Part shown: positions 34,001 through 44,774 of the stretch, piece after piece
Layout of the letters: every line of letters starts with the position of its first letter
Position numbering within the stretch: the stretch's first letter is position 1
Source of the DNA: Pseudomonas frederiksbergensis
GTDB taxonomy: Bacteria; Pseudomonadota; Gammaproteobacteria; Pseudomonadales; Pseudomonadaceae
NCBI RefSeq assembly: GCF_900105495.1
Contig: NZ_FNTF01000002.1
Coordinates: 5,448,501-5,512,500 of the forward strand
Reading direction: 5' to 3'
Length of the DNA: 64,000 bases
Program-made: the position numbers and the translations under genes
The notes under the pieces: model-generated
What the model was told of the DNA's origin: nothing
What the model saw: the letters and a program-made list of their open reading frames with translations, nothing else
Database searches by the model: none

Positions 34001-34681
34001 TTTCTGGGCCATCGATTCAGCGTCGCGCCGGATGGACAGGCGGGGCTTCAGGCATGGGAAGCCGAGCCGTTCGATCTGGTGATTGCCGATTGCAACATGC
34101 CGGTCATGAACGGATACGAACTGGCCCGCGCCATTCGCCAACATGAACAAAAAACGCACCGCCCGGCCTGTACCGTGCTGGGTTTTACCGCCAACGCACA
34201 ACCGGAAGAAATACAACGCTGCAAACAAGCCGGGATGGACGATTGCCTGTTCAAGCCACTTACCCTCACAGCCTTGAGTCAGTGGTTTGAAGGTATCAGG
34301 CCAACCGTGCGCGATCCTGCCTTCAGTCTGCAAGGATTGCGTCTTTTGACCGGCGGAGATCCGGTATTGGACCAGCGACTGTTGACCGAACTGTTGAACA
34401 GCAACCGTCTGGACCGACAAGAACTGCTGGCCCTGTCCCCCTCCAAAGAGCCTCAGCCATTTCTCGACGTCGCCCACAAAATCAAAGGCGCCGCCCGAAT
34501 CGTCCAGGCGTCCAGGGTGATCGACAGCTGCGAGGCGATGGAAAAGGCCTGCCATGAAGTGTTCCATCAGGATCAAGTGGCCGATTGCAGCAAGGCTATA
34601 GAGCGCGCCATGCTCGAACTGGAGCAGGCATTGCAGCAACAGATCGGCCAAAACGACAAAGGCAGAATGACAGAGCCTTAA
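31037..34681 (+). CDS. BvgS/EvgS-like hybrid sensor kinase
   Basis: A 1214-residue unorthodox kinase: signal peptide (about 1-25), two periplasmic Venus-flytrap domains (about 40-265 and 285-505), a membrane helix (about 540-560), PAS (about 575-690), HisKA with His near 726 (TMSHEIRTPMNAVIG), HATPase (N box LVSNAIKF, about 841), receiver with Asp near 1018 (LVIADCNMPVMNG) and Hpt with His near 1147 (AHKIKGAAR). All four phosphorelay residues are present. ATG 31037 after GAGAGACAGG is preferred over the GTG overlapping the previous stop. It probably senses a small solute and signals to the preceding regulator. Confidence 0.93.
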   Translation: MPSRIKDYLTLMAAGLCLHTSVAAAQTVSENYNLMSRSMAGHQEVQLDKSQRQWIEHKRELILGTSAPDYPPFDLTISGHDYEGFTADYAGILGKTTGLPIKVLRFASREAAIEALESGKIDLLGTANGFEARNVDIVLSAPYAADQPVLVTREGETRSLTDGLSGLRLSMVYHYLPLEEVKAMYPGAIITSFPSYQNAINAVAFDQADVFLGDTISTHYMINKGYLNNIRMANFGKHEAHGFSFAVHKDNPQLLGIINAMLLAIPTSERDNIAKRWSAGSDMLLTDQKLQLTHKEERWLAQNPVVRVVVNEAFAPLTFFDSDGNFRGVTADLLELIRLRTGLRFDVRRSRSDEEMIQQISDNQADVIAALLPSAQRETTLNFTRPYLQNSFVLLTRKAADSPASLAQLEDKRLAIAQGNPLVDYLRSEFPRIKLIETPDTFSAVELLAEGKAEGAVNSLVIANYFISSQLFEHTLQISTTIGTRQAAFSLATSRDAKELNTILDKALLSIAPEELGIINSRWRGYSASSQSTWRNYHRLFYQVVIGAGVLLLISVAWNAYMRRQIKQRQAAERALNDQLEFMRSLVNGTPHPIYVRDRQGLLQSCNDSYLEAFCARREDVIGKSVMQASLSNAFEAREFQADYQRVVAEGNPLILDRALHIGERRLTIYHWILPYRDSSGEVQGIIGGWIDISERRQLFDDLREAKERADEANRAKTTFLATMSHEIRTPMNAVIGMLELTLKRIDHKHPDRPAIDVAYNSAKDLLELIGDILDIARIESGRLSLSPERVNPSEIVASVVRVFDGLARQKNLRLLLEFRPANPGFDVLLDPMRFKQVLSNLVSNAIKFTERGQIRIIVDLQPTTEPERVRMLLQVHDSGIGISEQDQQRLFEPFAQADHAVQSARGGAGLGLMISRSLCEMMGGSLQLSSQPGAGTHVEVSLHLATLPLVQMPETAEAKIRTTATPLNVLVVDDHPANRLLMCQQLEFLGHRFSVAPDGQAGLQAWEAEPFDLVIADCNMPVMNGYELARAIRQHEQKTHRPACTVLGFTANAQPEEIQRCKQAGMDDCLFKPLTLTALSQWFEGIRPTVRDPAFSLQGLRLLTGGDPVLDQRLLTELLNSNRLDRQELLALSPSKEPQPFLDVAHKIKGAARIVQASRVIDSCEAMEKACHEVFHQDQVADCSKAIERAMLELEQALQQQIGQNDKGRMTEP

Positions 34682-34730
34682 CTATGCTTGGACGCTGAGC
34701 AGTGTGTTAACCATCATGGAGAGACCTGCA

Positions 34731-37676
34731 ATGCCCAGCCCACTGCGCCCGGATCAACGTCGGTTTCCCCTGCACGTCCATATCAGTGTGATGTTCACAT
34801 TCCTGCTGTTGCTGACCGGCGTGGTGCTGGGCCTTTTCAACTACCAGCAAACCACGCAGATCATCCTTTCCAGCAGTGAGAAACTCTTCAACCGCATCGA
34901 GCAGGATGTCCGTCTCGACCTGCACGCCACTTATGAACCGATTCGCCATCTGCTGTCCCTGCTGGCGCAATACCCGGCGACCCAGGCACCTGACCTTGCG
35001 CAACGCCTGGCGCTGCTCAAACCCTTCAGCCAGTCGCTCAAGGACAACCCCGACCTGGCCTCGTTGTACCTTGGCTATGGCAATGGCGATTTCTTCATGG
35101 TTCGGCCCTTGCGAACCCCCGAGTTGAAAACGCTCCTCAAGGCACCGGACACGGCGGCTTATCAGGTGTGGAGCATTGAGCGAACAGGCAACAGCGGCCA
35201 GGTCCGCTCCCAATCATTGTTTTTCGATCAGGATCTGGCCCTCATCAGCCGCCAGGACAACCCCGACGAATCCTACGATCCGCGAACCCGTGCCTGGTAT
35301 GCCAATGCCCGTAGCGACAGCAATCAGATCACCACCGAACCCTATCTCTTTTTCTCCACCCGCAATGTCGGCACTACCCTGGCCCGGCGCAGTGGCGAAC
35401 AGGCGGTCATGGGTGCCGACCTGACCCTGGCGGCACTCTCCGCAACCCTGGCCAAACATGTCGTGACCCCCAGTACCGAAATCGTGCTGTTCGATGCAGA
35501 AGGAAATGCCATCGCGTATCCCGACAGCAGCAAACTGATCATCGACGATCAGACTGCCCGCCTGATCAAAGCCGCCGACCTGAGCCCCAGCCTCGGTGCA
35601 TTGCTCAACAATCCCTCCGCAGGTAATCGCCTGGATGTCGCCGGTCGTCAATGGATCGTTGCCCGCAGCCGCATGCAGGAGGGCGGCCCTCAGGGGCTGC
35701 AACTGGCGCTGCTGGTGCCGGAAGATGAATTGCTGGTCGATGCCTACCGCATGCGCTGGCAAGGCGCGCTGATTACCCTGGCCACGCTGTTGCTGTGCCT
35801 GCCGCTGGGCTGGCTGACCTCACGAATCCTGGTCAAACCCTTGCGCGCGCTGGTGCAGGAGGCCGATGCGGTGCGCAGTTTCGACTTCAACTTTCCGGCC
35901 TCGCGTCGCTCTCCCGTGCTCGAAGTCGACCAACTGAGCGTGTCGATGACGCGCATGAAAGACACCCTGGCGAGTTTTTTCCGGATCACCGACAGCCTGA
36001 GCGCCGAGACTCGCTTCACCCCCTTGCTGGAACGGGTGTTGTTTGAAACCGTGAAAATCGGCCAGGCCCAGGCCGGCCTGATCTACCTGCGCGAAAGTGA
36101 TGGCGATCGAATGGAGCCCCATGGCCTGGTCCTCAACGGTTCCTCACGGGCATTGCCGCCATTTCATCTTCGAGCACACGACTCCCAGGCGCCGCAAAGC
36201 CCGGCATGGCTACAACAGCTGTCGAAGGCCGACAACATCGTCACCACGCTTGGTTTCGAACAGGCCGGGGATTTGCAAAAGGTGTTGCATGAGCTGGAGT
36301 GTCCCCGCGTCCACCTGATCGGCATTCGACTGCACAATCGTCATAACGAAACCGTGGGCCTGCTGGTCCTGCTATTGGCCGATAGCGGCAACCAGAGCGA
36401 TCTGGAGAAACTTCGTCCGGACCGCATCGCGTTCCTCCAGGCTGTGTCAGGCGCGGCCGCCGTCAGTATTGAAAGTCAGCGTCTGCAAGCCAAACAAAAA
36501 CAACTGCTGGATTCCTTCATTCAACTTCTGGCGGGGGCGATTGACGCCAAAAGCCCCTATACCGGCGGTCACTGCCAGCGAGTACCGGCGCTGACCCTGA
36601 TGCTCGCCCAAGCCGCCGCTGCCAGCCAGGCCCCCGCCTTCAGTGGCTATCAACCCAACGAAGATGAATGGGAAGCGCTGCACATCGCCGCCTGGCTGCA
36701 CGACTGCGGCAAGGTCACCACCCCGGAATATGTGGTCGATAAAGCCACGAAGCTGGAAACCCTCAACGACCGTATTCACGAAATCCGCACCCGTTTCGAA
36801 GTGCTCAAGCGCGATGCCTGGATCAGCTATTGGCAAGCCATGGCCCTGGGCGGTAACGAGCAGCACCTGGCCGAACTGCGCAACGCCACGCTGGCGGGGC
36901 TGGACGATGATTTCGCGTTCGTTGCCCGCTGCAACCTGGGCAGCGAGGCAATGGCCGAGTCCGACCAGCAACGCCTGCGCAGCATTGCCCAACGCAGCTG
37001 GACCCGAACCCTGGATGACCGGCTGGGCGTTTCCTGGGAAGAGAATCGACGTCAGGCACGGACCCCGGCACCGGCACTGCCGGTCAGCGAGCCATTGCTG
37101 GCGGACAAACCCGAGCACCTGTTCGAACGCCCCGAAGCCGAGTTGATTCCAGAGGACAATCCCTGGGGGTTCAAGCTCGATGTGCCGCGCTACAAGTACA
37201 ACCGGGGCGAGCTCTACAACCTGAGCGTTGCCCGAGGCACCCTGACCCGTGAGGAGCGTTACATCATCAATCACCACATGGTGCAGACGATTCTGATGCT
37301 CAGCCACCTGCCCTTCCCCGGCCACCTCACCAACGTCGCGGAGATCGCCGGCGGCCACCACGAGAAAATGGACGGCACGGGGTATCCCAAACAGTTGAAG
37401 CGCGAAGAAATGAGCCTGCCGGCGCGGATGATGGCGATTGCCGATATTTTCGAAGCCCTGACCGCCGCCGATCGCCCCTACAAGAAAGCCAAGTCCCTGA
37501 GCGAAGCGCTGGGCATCATGGCCACCATGTGCCGGGATGCTCACATCGATCCCGAGTTGTTCGGGCTGTTCATCAACGCGCAAATCTACTTGGAGTACGC
37601 CGATCGTTTCCTCGATCCCCAACAGATCGATGCGGTTGATCCGGCAAGCCTGCTGGTCAAGGCAGGCCTGGCATGA
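34731..37676 (+). CDS. Membrane HD-GYP-type phosphodiesterase with sensor domain
   Basis: A 981-residue protein: a membrane helix near 25-45, a large periplasmic Cache-type domain to about 340, a second helix, a HAMP-like segment, a GAF-like region (about 430-580), then an HD hydrolase. HD residues are GGHCQRV (about 613) and AWLHDCGK (about 657); after some 190 further residues come NHHMVQT (about 848) and HHEKMDGTGYP (about 876) with LTAADRPYKKAKS. The GYP signature predicts cyclic-di-GMP hydrolysis to GMP. ATG 34731 follows GGAGAGACCTGCA. It lies 49 bases behind the kinase, likely in the same operon. Confidence 0.88.
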   Translation: MPSPLRPDQRRFPLHVHISVMFTFLLLLTGVVLGLFNYQQTTQIILSSSEKLFNRIEQDVRLDLHATYEPIRHLLSLLAQYPATQAPDLAQRLALLKPFSQSLKDNPDLASLYLGYGNGDFFMVRPLRTPELKTLLKAPDTAAYQVWSIERTGNSGQVRSQSLFFDQDLALISRQDNPDESYDPRTRAWYANARSDSNQITTEPYLFFSTRNVGTTLARRSGEQAVMGADLTLAALSATLAKHVVTPSTEIVLFDAEGNAIAYPDSSKLIIDDQTARLIKAADLSPSLGALLNNPSAGNRLDVAGRQWIVARSRMQEGGPQGLQLALLVPEDELLVDAYRMRWQGALITLATLLLCLPLGWLTSRILVKPLRALVQEADAVRSFDFNFPASRRSPVLEVDQLSVSMTRMKDTLASFFRITDSLSAETRFTPLLERVLFETVKIGQAQAGLIYLRESDGDRMEPHGLVLNGSSRALPPFHLRAHDSQAPQSPAWLQQLSKADNIVTTLGFEQAGDLQKVLHELECPRVHLIGIRLHNRHNETVGLLVLLLADSGNQSDLEKLRPDRIAFLQAVSGAAAVSIESQRLQAKQKQLLDSFIQLLAGAIDAKSPYTGGHCQRVPALTLMLAQAAAASQAPAFSGYQPNEDEWEALHIAAWLHDCGKVTTPEYVVDKATKLETLNDRIHEIRTRFEVLKRDAWISYWQAMALGGNEQHLAELRNATLAGLDDDFAFVARCNLGSEAMAESDQQRLRSIAQRSWTRTLDDRLGVSWEENRRQARTPAPALPVSEPLLADKPEHLFERPEAELIPEDNPWGFKLDVPRYKYNRGELYNLSVARGTLTREERYIINHHMVQTILMLSHLPFPGHLTNVAEIAGGHHEKMDGTGYPKQLKREEMSLPARMMAIADIFEALTAADRPYKKAKSLSEALGIMATMCRDAHIDPELFGLFINAQIYLEYADRFLDPQQIDAVDPASLLVKAGLA

Positions 37677-38159
37677 TCAGCAGTCGGTCAGGCGCAGGAA
37701 AATCGCCGCCAATTGCTCGATACCAGCCTGATCTTCAACGGTAAAACGCGCCAGTTTCGGGCTATCGAGGTCCAGCACGCCAATCAATCGACCGTCCTTG
37801 ACCAGTGGCACCACCAGCTCGCTGTTCGACGCACTGTCGCAAGCGATGTGCCCGGGAAACGCATGCACATCCTCGACCAATTGGGTCTGCAAGGTAGCCG
37901 CTGCCGCTCCGCACACGCCACGGCCGAACGGAATCCGCACGCAGGCGATCTGTCCCTGAAACGGGCCAAGCACCAGCTCTTCATTGCGATTGAGGTAGAA
38001 CCCGGCCCAGTTCAGGTCATCGAGCTGGTTGAACAGGAACGCCGAGAACTGCGCGGCGTTGGCGATGAAATCCCGTTCGTCCGCCAGCAATGACTCCAAT
38101 TGCGCCCACAGCATGCCGTAGCCTTCGAGGCCCTGGCCGCTCTTTTGTAAATCGATCAT
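37677..38159 (-). CDS. Free methionine-(R)-sulfoxide reductase, GAF type
   Basis: A 160-residue GAF-domain protein with the three family cysteines (IACVRIPFGRGVCG and HIACDSAS). It reduces free methionine-R-sulfoxide in the cytoplasm using thioredoxin. The start at 38159 forms an ATGA overlap with the upstream ATPase gene. Its stop codon abuts the stop of the convergent HD gene, forming the palindrome TGATCA. Confidence 0.92.
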   Translation of the reverse strand: MIDLQKSGQGLEGYGMLWAQLESLLADERDFIANAAQFSAFLFNQLDDLNWAGFYLNRNEELVLGPFQGQIACVRIPFGRGVCGAAAATLQTQLVEDVHAFPGHIACDSASNSELVVPLVKDGRLIGVLDLDSPKLARFTVEDQAGIEQLAAIFLRLTDC

Positions 38160-39046
38160 GCCTTGTGCTCCAACAGCTTCAGCCCGACCCAATAGCGGGC
38201 AAATTGATACGCGCAACGTCCGTTGCGATTACCGCGGCCCGTGGCCCAACGTACCGCGAGGATGTCCAGTTCTTCGTCCCGCTGCCACTTGAGGCCCGCC
38301 TTGTCGGCCAGTTGACCGATCCAGTGTTCGACGACGTTGAGGAAGTGCTCCTGGGTAAACGGATAGAACGACAGCCACAATCCGAAACGATCCGACAGCG
38401 CAATCTTGTCTTCCACCGCCTCACTGGGATGTAGTTCGCCGTCAACGCGTTTCCAGTTTTCGTTATCGCTTTCCTTTTCCGGCACCAGATGGCGACGGTT
38501 GGACGTGGCGTACAGCAAAACGTTATCCGGCGCCTGTTCGAGAGAGCCGTCGAGCACGCTTTTGAGCACGCGGTAATCGCCCTCGCCCGACTCGAACGAC
38601 AGATCATCGCAGAACAGCACGAAACGCTGGGGCAACTTGGCGATCTGTTCGACAATACGCGGCAAGTCCGCCAGGTGATCGCGCTCGATTTCGATCAAGC
38701 GCAAACCGGCTTCGGCGTGTTCGGCCAGCAAGGCGCGAACCAGCGACGATTTACCGGTTCCACGCGAACCCCAGAGCAGCGCGTGGTTGGCCGGCATGCC
38801 GTCGAGGAACTGTAGGGTATTACGCCCCAGTTGCTCCACTTGACGGTCGACACCGACCAGGTCGGTCAAACGTGTGTCGAGGCTGACTTGCAGCGGCAAC
38901 AGAAAACCGCTGCGGCCCTCACGTTGCCAGCGCGCGGCCAGGCAGTGAGTCCAGTCGATGGTTTGCCGAGGTGCTGGCAGCAGCGGTTCGATACGGGCCA
39001 GAACGGCATCGGCGCGTTCAAGAAAAGCATTTAATCGGGAATCCAC
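38156..39046 (-). CDS. DUF815-family AAA ATPase
   Basis: A 296-residue ATPase. Walker A is LLWGSRGTGKSSLVRAL, Walker B is RFVLFCDDLSFE, and the region around YATSNRRHLVPEKESDNE is a DUF815 signature. The function of the family is unknown; the nucleotide hydrolysis is inferred from motifs. GTG 39046 is chosen because a strong GAGGAGA precedes it; a longer frame begins at 39130. It is co-transcribed with the methionine sulfoxide reductase. Confidence 0.87.
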   Translation of the reverse strand: MDSRLNAFLERADAVLARIEPLLPAPRQTIDWTHCLAARWQREGRSGFLLPLQVSLDTRLTDLVGVDRQVEQLGRNTLQFLDGMPANHALLWGSRGTGKSSLVRALLAEHAEAGLRLIEIERDHLADLPRIVEQIAKLPQRFVLFCDDLSFESGEGDYRVLKSVLDGSLEQAPDNVLLYATSNRRHLVPEKESDNENWKRVDGELHPSEAVEDKIALSDRFGLWLSFYPFTQEHFLNVVEHWIGQLADKAGLKWQRDEELDILAVRWATGRGNRNGRCAYQFARYWVGLKLLEHKA

Positions 39047-39170
39047 GTCTTCTCCTCGGGCACGTTCACAGTAATGATGGTGATACAGCGACGAAACACA
39101 ACATCCGGTGTCCGGTTCATCCCTCTGCACAAGGGCTCACGAGAACATCGGTATCCATGCATGATCGACT

Positions 39171-41517
<2,347 letters not shown>

Positions 41518-41534
<17 letters not shown>

Positions 41535-41979
41535 TTTGCCTCAACAGGTGATCAAGGCCGTCGCGCAGATCATTCAAGCGATCCAGATCGACACCGCTGT
41601 CGCATAACAGACGGGCCTTGAGCGGCCCGACCTGATCGCGCAAAGCCTTGCCGGTTGGCGACAGGCTCAAGTGTACTTCCCGCTCGTCCCGCACCGAGCG
41701 CTGCCGCTGAACCAGTTGCAGTTGCTCAAGACGCTTGAGCAACGGCGTCAGCGTGCCGGAATCCAGCGCCAGACGTTCGCCCAACGCCTTGACCGTCGGC
41801 TGCTCTGGCGCTGCGTCCTGCCATTCCCACAACACCAGCATCGCCAGGTATTGCGGGTAGGTCAGGCCGAGCTGATCGAGCATCGGCTTGTAGGCGCGGA
41901 TCACCGCCCGGGAAGCGGCGTACAGCTTGAAGCACAGTTGACTGTCAAGCTTCAGGGAATCGACTGACAAGGTGTTCAT
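41518..41979 (-). CDS. ospR: OspR/OhrR-type MarR thiol regulator
   Basis: A 153-residue MarR regulator with an N-terminal sensing cysteine in SQLCFKLYAASRAV, as in OhrR and OspR, and a winged helix (ALGERLALDSGTLTPLLKRLE). Oxidation of the Cys releases DNA and induces peroxidase genes. It overlaps gpx by ATGA in one operon, which suggests gpx is its target. Its 3' end overlaps sagS by 17 bases. The symbol follows the P. aeruginosa order recalled from memory. Confidence 0.88.
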
Positions 41980-42461
41980 TTGAGCAGGGCTTCGATCTCG
42001 CGGCTCAGGTCCTGCGGCTTGGTCGCGGGGGCGAAGCGCTTGACCAGTTGACCATCCTTGCCAATCAGAAACTTGGTGAAGTTCCACTTGATGCCTTGGG
42101 AACCCAGCACACCCGGCGCGCGCTTTTTCAGTTGAACGAACAGCGGATGGGCACCGGCGCCATTGACTTCAATCTTTTTGAACAGCGGGAAACTGACGCC
42201 GAAGTTCAACTCGCAGAACTCGGAAATCGCCCCTTCGTTGCCCGGCTCTTGCTTGCCGAACTGGTTACACGGAAAACCCAGCACCACCAGACCTTGATCC
42301 TTGTAGGTCTGCCACAACTCTTCAAGACCTTTGTACTGGGGGGTGAAACCGCATTTGCTCGCGGTGTTGACCACCAGCACGGCCTTGCCGGCGAAATCGG
42401 CCAGGGTCTTTTGCTCACCCTTGATGGTGGTGCAAGGGATGCTCAGCAGGTTGTCGCTCAT
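41976..42461 (-). CDS. gpx: Glutathione peroxidase family, cysteine form
   Basis: A 161-residue thiol peroxidase. The peroxidatic Cys is in VVNTASKCGFTPQY (about residue 36), followed by GFPCNQFGKQEPG with the conserved Gln and WNFTKFLIGKDG with Trp and Asn. Bacterial forms usually use thioredoxin rather than glutathione. It reduces hydrogen and organic peroxides in the cytoplasm. ATG 42461 gives the family length; longer in-frame extensions have no support. Confidence 0.92.
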   Translation of the reverse strand: MSDNLLSIPCTTIKGEQKTLADFAGKAVLVVNTASKCGFTPQYKGLEELWQTYKDQGLVVLGFPCNQFGKQEPGNEGAISEFCELNFGVSFPLFKKIEVNGAGAHPLFVQLKKRAPGVLGSQGIKWNFTKFLIGKDGQLVKRFAPATKPQDLSREIEALLK

Positions 42462-42548
42462 GGTTCGGACTCTGAATGAGGGAAGATGAGACAAACATAG
42501 CGAGCAATTGAATTGTGTGCAATTTAATAAATCAATTGCCGATTGACT

Positions 42549-42614
42549 GTAGGAGCACGGCTTGCCTGCGATGGCGTCCTTTTGATCGCCATCGCGAGCA
42601 AGCTCGGCTCCCAC
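42549..42614. repeat. REP doublet between gpx and msrB
   Basis: TGTAGGAGCACGGCTTGCCTGCGATGG faces GCCATCGCGAGCAAGCTCGG-type sequence; an inverted pair of the GGGAGCGAGC family. The left copy is diverged. Confidence 0.75.
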
Positions 42615-42624
42615 AGGGCTCGCA

Positions 42625-43020
42625 TTACGCGCGCGGTGCCAGGTCCAGGCACACTGAGTTGATGCAATAACGCAGGCCGGTCGGCGGCGGGCCGTCCGGG
42701 AACACGTGCCCCAGGTGCGCATCGCATTTGGCGCAGACCACTTCGGTGCGGATCATGCCGTGGCTGACGTCACGGATCTCGACCATGGCACTGTCGCCGA
42801 TCGGTGCATAAAAGCTCGGCCAGCCGCAGCCGGAATCAAATTTGGTCTTGGAATCGAACAGCGGCTCGTTGCAGCAGATGCAGTGGTAGACACCGTCAGT
42901 TTTGGTGTCGTTGTACTTGCCGGAGAACGGCCGCTCGGTGCCCTTGAGGCGGCAAACGTTGTACTGCTCCGGATCGAGCATCGCCCGCCATTCTTCCTGG
43001 GTTTTTTCCAACTTTTCCAT
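42625..43020 (-). CDS. msrB: Peptide methionine-(R)-S-oxide reductase MsrB
   Basis: A 131-residue reductase with zinc CxxC pairs (CICCNEPLF and [12 protein letters not shown]) and the catalytic Cys in [10 protein letters not shown]. It repairs methionine-R-sulfoxide in proteins. The second of two adjacent ATGs (43020) has better spacing from GAGG than the first. It stands with gpx, ospR and the free-Met reductase as an oxidative repair group. Confidence 0.95.
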   Translation of the reverse strand: MEKLEKTQEEWRAMLDPEQYNVCRLKGTERPFSGKYNDTKTDGVYHCICCNEPLFDSKTKFDSGCGWPSFYAPIGDSAMVEIRDVSHGMIRTEVVCAKCDAHLGHVFPDGPPPTGLRYCINSVCLDLAPRA

Positions 43021-43246
43021 CATCACACCTCAGCAGCTGAAAAAGCCCGATCAGAACCTTTTCCACGGATCGGGCGGCACGTATGATTGCGCCTCGTCAA
43101 ACGCCAGTCTGGCAGCCAGACCACGCGCATTCAAACGGATTTATGGATGCTGCCTCTCAAGGCGTCAGGCCTGTGTGAATACGCAGGATTCCCAGCACGG
43201 TCGTTCATACGCCGCCTGGATCGTTCATTTTCGGGAACACATCGCC

Positions 43247-44458
43247 ATGCAGGTCAGCAAATCGAACAAGCTCGCCAACGTCTGCTACGACATTCGCGGC
43301 CCAGTGCTCAAGCACGCCAAACGCCTGGAAGAGGAAGGCCATCGCATCCTCAAGCTGAACATCGGCAACCCGGCGCCTTTTGGTTTCGAAGCGCCGGATG
43401 AAATCCTCCAGGACGTCATCCGCAATCTGCCGACGGCTCAGGGCTACAGCGATTCCAAAGGTCTGTTCAGCGCCCGCAAGGCCGTGATGCAGTACTACCA
43501 GCAAAAGCAGGTAGAAGGCGTCGGCATTGAAGACATCTATTTGGGCAACGGCGTTTCCGAGCTGATCGTGATGTCGCTGCAGGCCCTGCTCAACAACGGC
43601 GATGAAGTGCTGGTGCCGGCCCCGGACTACCCGCTGTGGACTGCCGCGGTGAGCCTGTCGGGCGGCAACCCGGTGCATTACCTGTGCGACGAGCAGGCCA
43701 ACTGGTGGCCGGATCTGGCCGACATCAAGGCCAAGATCACCCCGAACACCAAGGCACTGGTGATCATCAATCCGAACAACCCGACCGGCGCGGTGTATTC
43801 GAAAGAAGTCCTGTTGGGCATGCTGGAACTGGCCCGTCAGCACAACCTGGTAGTTTTTTCCGACGAGATCTACGACAAGATTCTGTACGACGATGCCGTG
43901 CACATCTGCACGGCGTCCCTGGCGCCAGACTTGCTGTGCCTGACCTTCAACGGTCTGTCCAAGTCCTATCGCGTCGCGGGTTTCCGTTCCGGCTGGATCG
44001 CCATTTCCGGCCCGAAACACCATGCCCAGAGCTACATCGAAGGTATCGACATGCTGGCCAACATGCGCCTGTGTGCCAACGTACCGAGCCAGCACGCGAT
44101 CCAGACCGCCCTCGGCGGCTACCAGAGCATCAATGATCTGGTATTACCCAACGGACGATTGTTGGAACAGCGCAATCGCACTTGGGAGCTGCTCAACGAT
44201 ATTCCCGGCGTGAGCTGCGTCAAGCCAATGGGCGCGCTGTATGCGTTCCCAAGGATCGACCCGAAAGTCTGCCCGATCCATAACGACGAGAAATTCGTGC
44301 TCGACCTGCTGCTGTCGGAGAAGCTGCTGGTGGTACAAGGCACGGCCTTCAACTGGCCTTGGCCGGACCACTTCCGTGTGGTGACCCTGCCGCGCGTGGA
44401 CGAGCTGGACATGGCCATCGGACGTATCGGCAACTTCCTCAAGTCCTATCGCCAGTAA
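43247..44458 (+). CDS. alaA: AlaA-like pyridoxal phosphate aminotransferase
   Basis: A 403-residue class I aminotransferase. The N-terminal KSNKLANVCYDIRGPVL matches E. coli AlaA (YfbQ); NPNNPTGAVY and FSDEIYDKILYD bind cofactor, and the Schiff-base Lys is in FNGLSKSYRVAGFRSGW. It makes alanine from pyruvate and glutamate. It starts at ATG 43247 after CGGGAACACATCGCC and is divergent from msrB across 226 bases. Confidence 0.92.
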   Translation: MQVSKSNKLANVCYDIRGPVLKHAKRLEEEGHRILKLNIGNPAPFGFEAPDEILQDVIRNLPTAQGYSDSKGLFSARKAVMQYYQQKQVEGVGIEDIYLGNGVSELIVMSLQALLNNGDEVLVPAPDYPLWTAAVSLSGGNPVHYLCDEQANWWPDLADIKAKITPNTKALVIINPNNPTGAVYSKEVLLGMLELARQHNLVVFSDEIYDKILYDDAVHICTASLAPDLLCLTFNGLSKSYRVAGFRSGWIAISGPKHHAQSYIEGIDMLANMRLCANVPSQHAIQTALGGYQSINDLVLPNGRLLEQRNRTWELLNDIPGVSCVKPMGALYAFPRIDPKVCPIHNDEKFVLDLLLSEKLLVVQGTAFNWPWPDHFRVVTLPRVDELDMAIGRIGNFLKSYRQ

Positions 44459-44774
44459 CCTGCCTGTCACCGTGCGACGCTTGCGCATGTCGCACGGTGA
44501 TTGATTCAGCAACATTTCTTTGCGCCCTGCCGAACATCGCTTCTTCAATCGCTGACCGATGCCTCGTTGCGTGCTCGCGCCTAACAACGGCGGGGCTTAC
44601 GACGTTAATTGGCTGACAAACACTTCCTGCATCGATGTCGGAAATGCCCTTCAAACAGCTAGACTGTTGCCGTAGGACACAGTTTGAAATAGTCACCCGG
44701 TTGAATAGCCCGGGTCAGCACCTTATATACCCCGCAGTACGCTACATCTTTAGCATGAGGAGATTTCTACAACC
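44459..44774. other. Intergenic region between alaA and htpX
   Basis: These 316 bases hold the alaA hairpin (44467-44500) and then about 270 bases without a supported gene. A dyad AACAG-5-CTGTT lies at 44654-44668, about 105 bases before htpX, possibly part of its promoter region. Confidence 0.45.
44467..44500 (+). terminator. Strong hairpin after alaA
   Basis: TCACCGTGCGAC and GTCGCACGGTGA pair perfectly over 12 bases with a ten-base loop. There is only TTGATTC after it, so it may end or protect the transcript. Confidence 0.7.

Noticed and set aside
36447..37622. 391-codon - strand frame opposite the HD-GYP domain
   Set aside because: It mirrors catalytic motifs of the + strand protein and has no features of its own.
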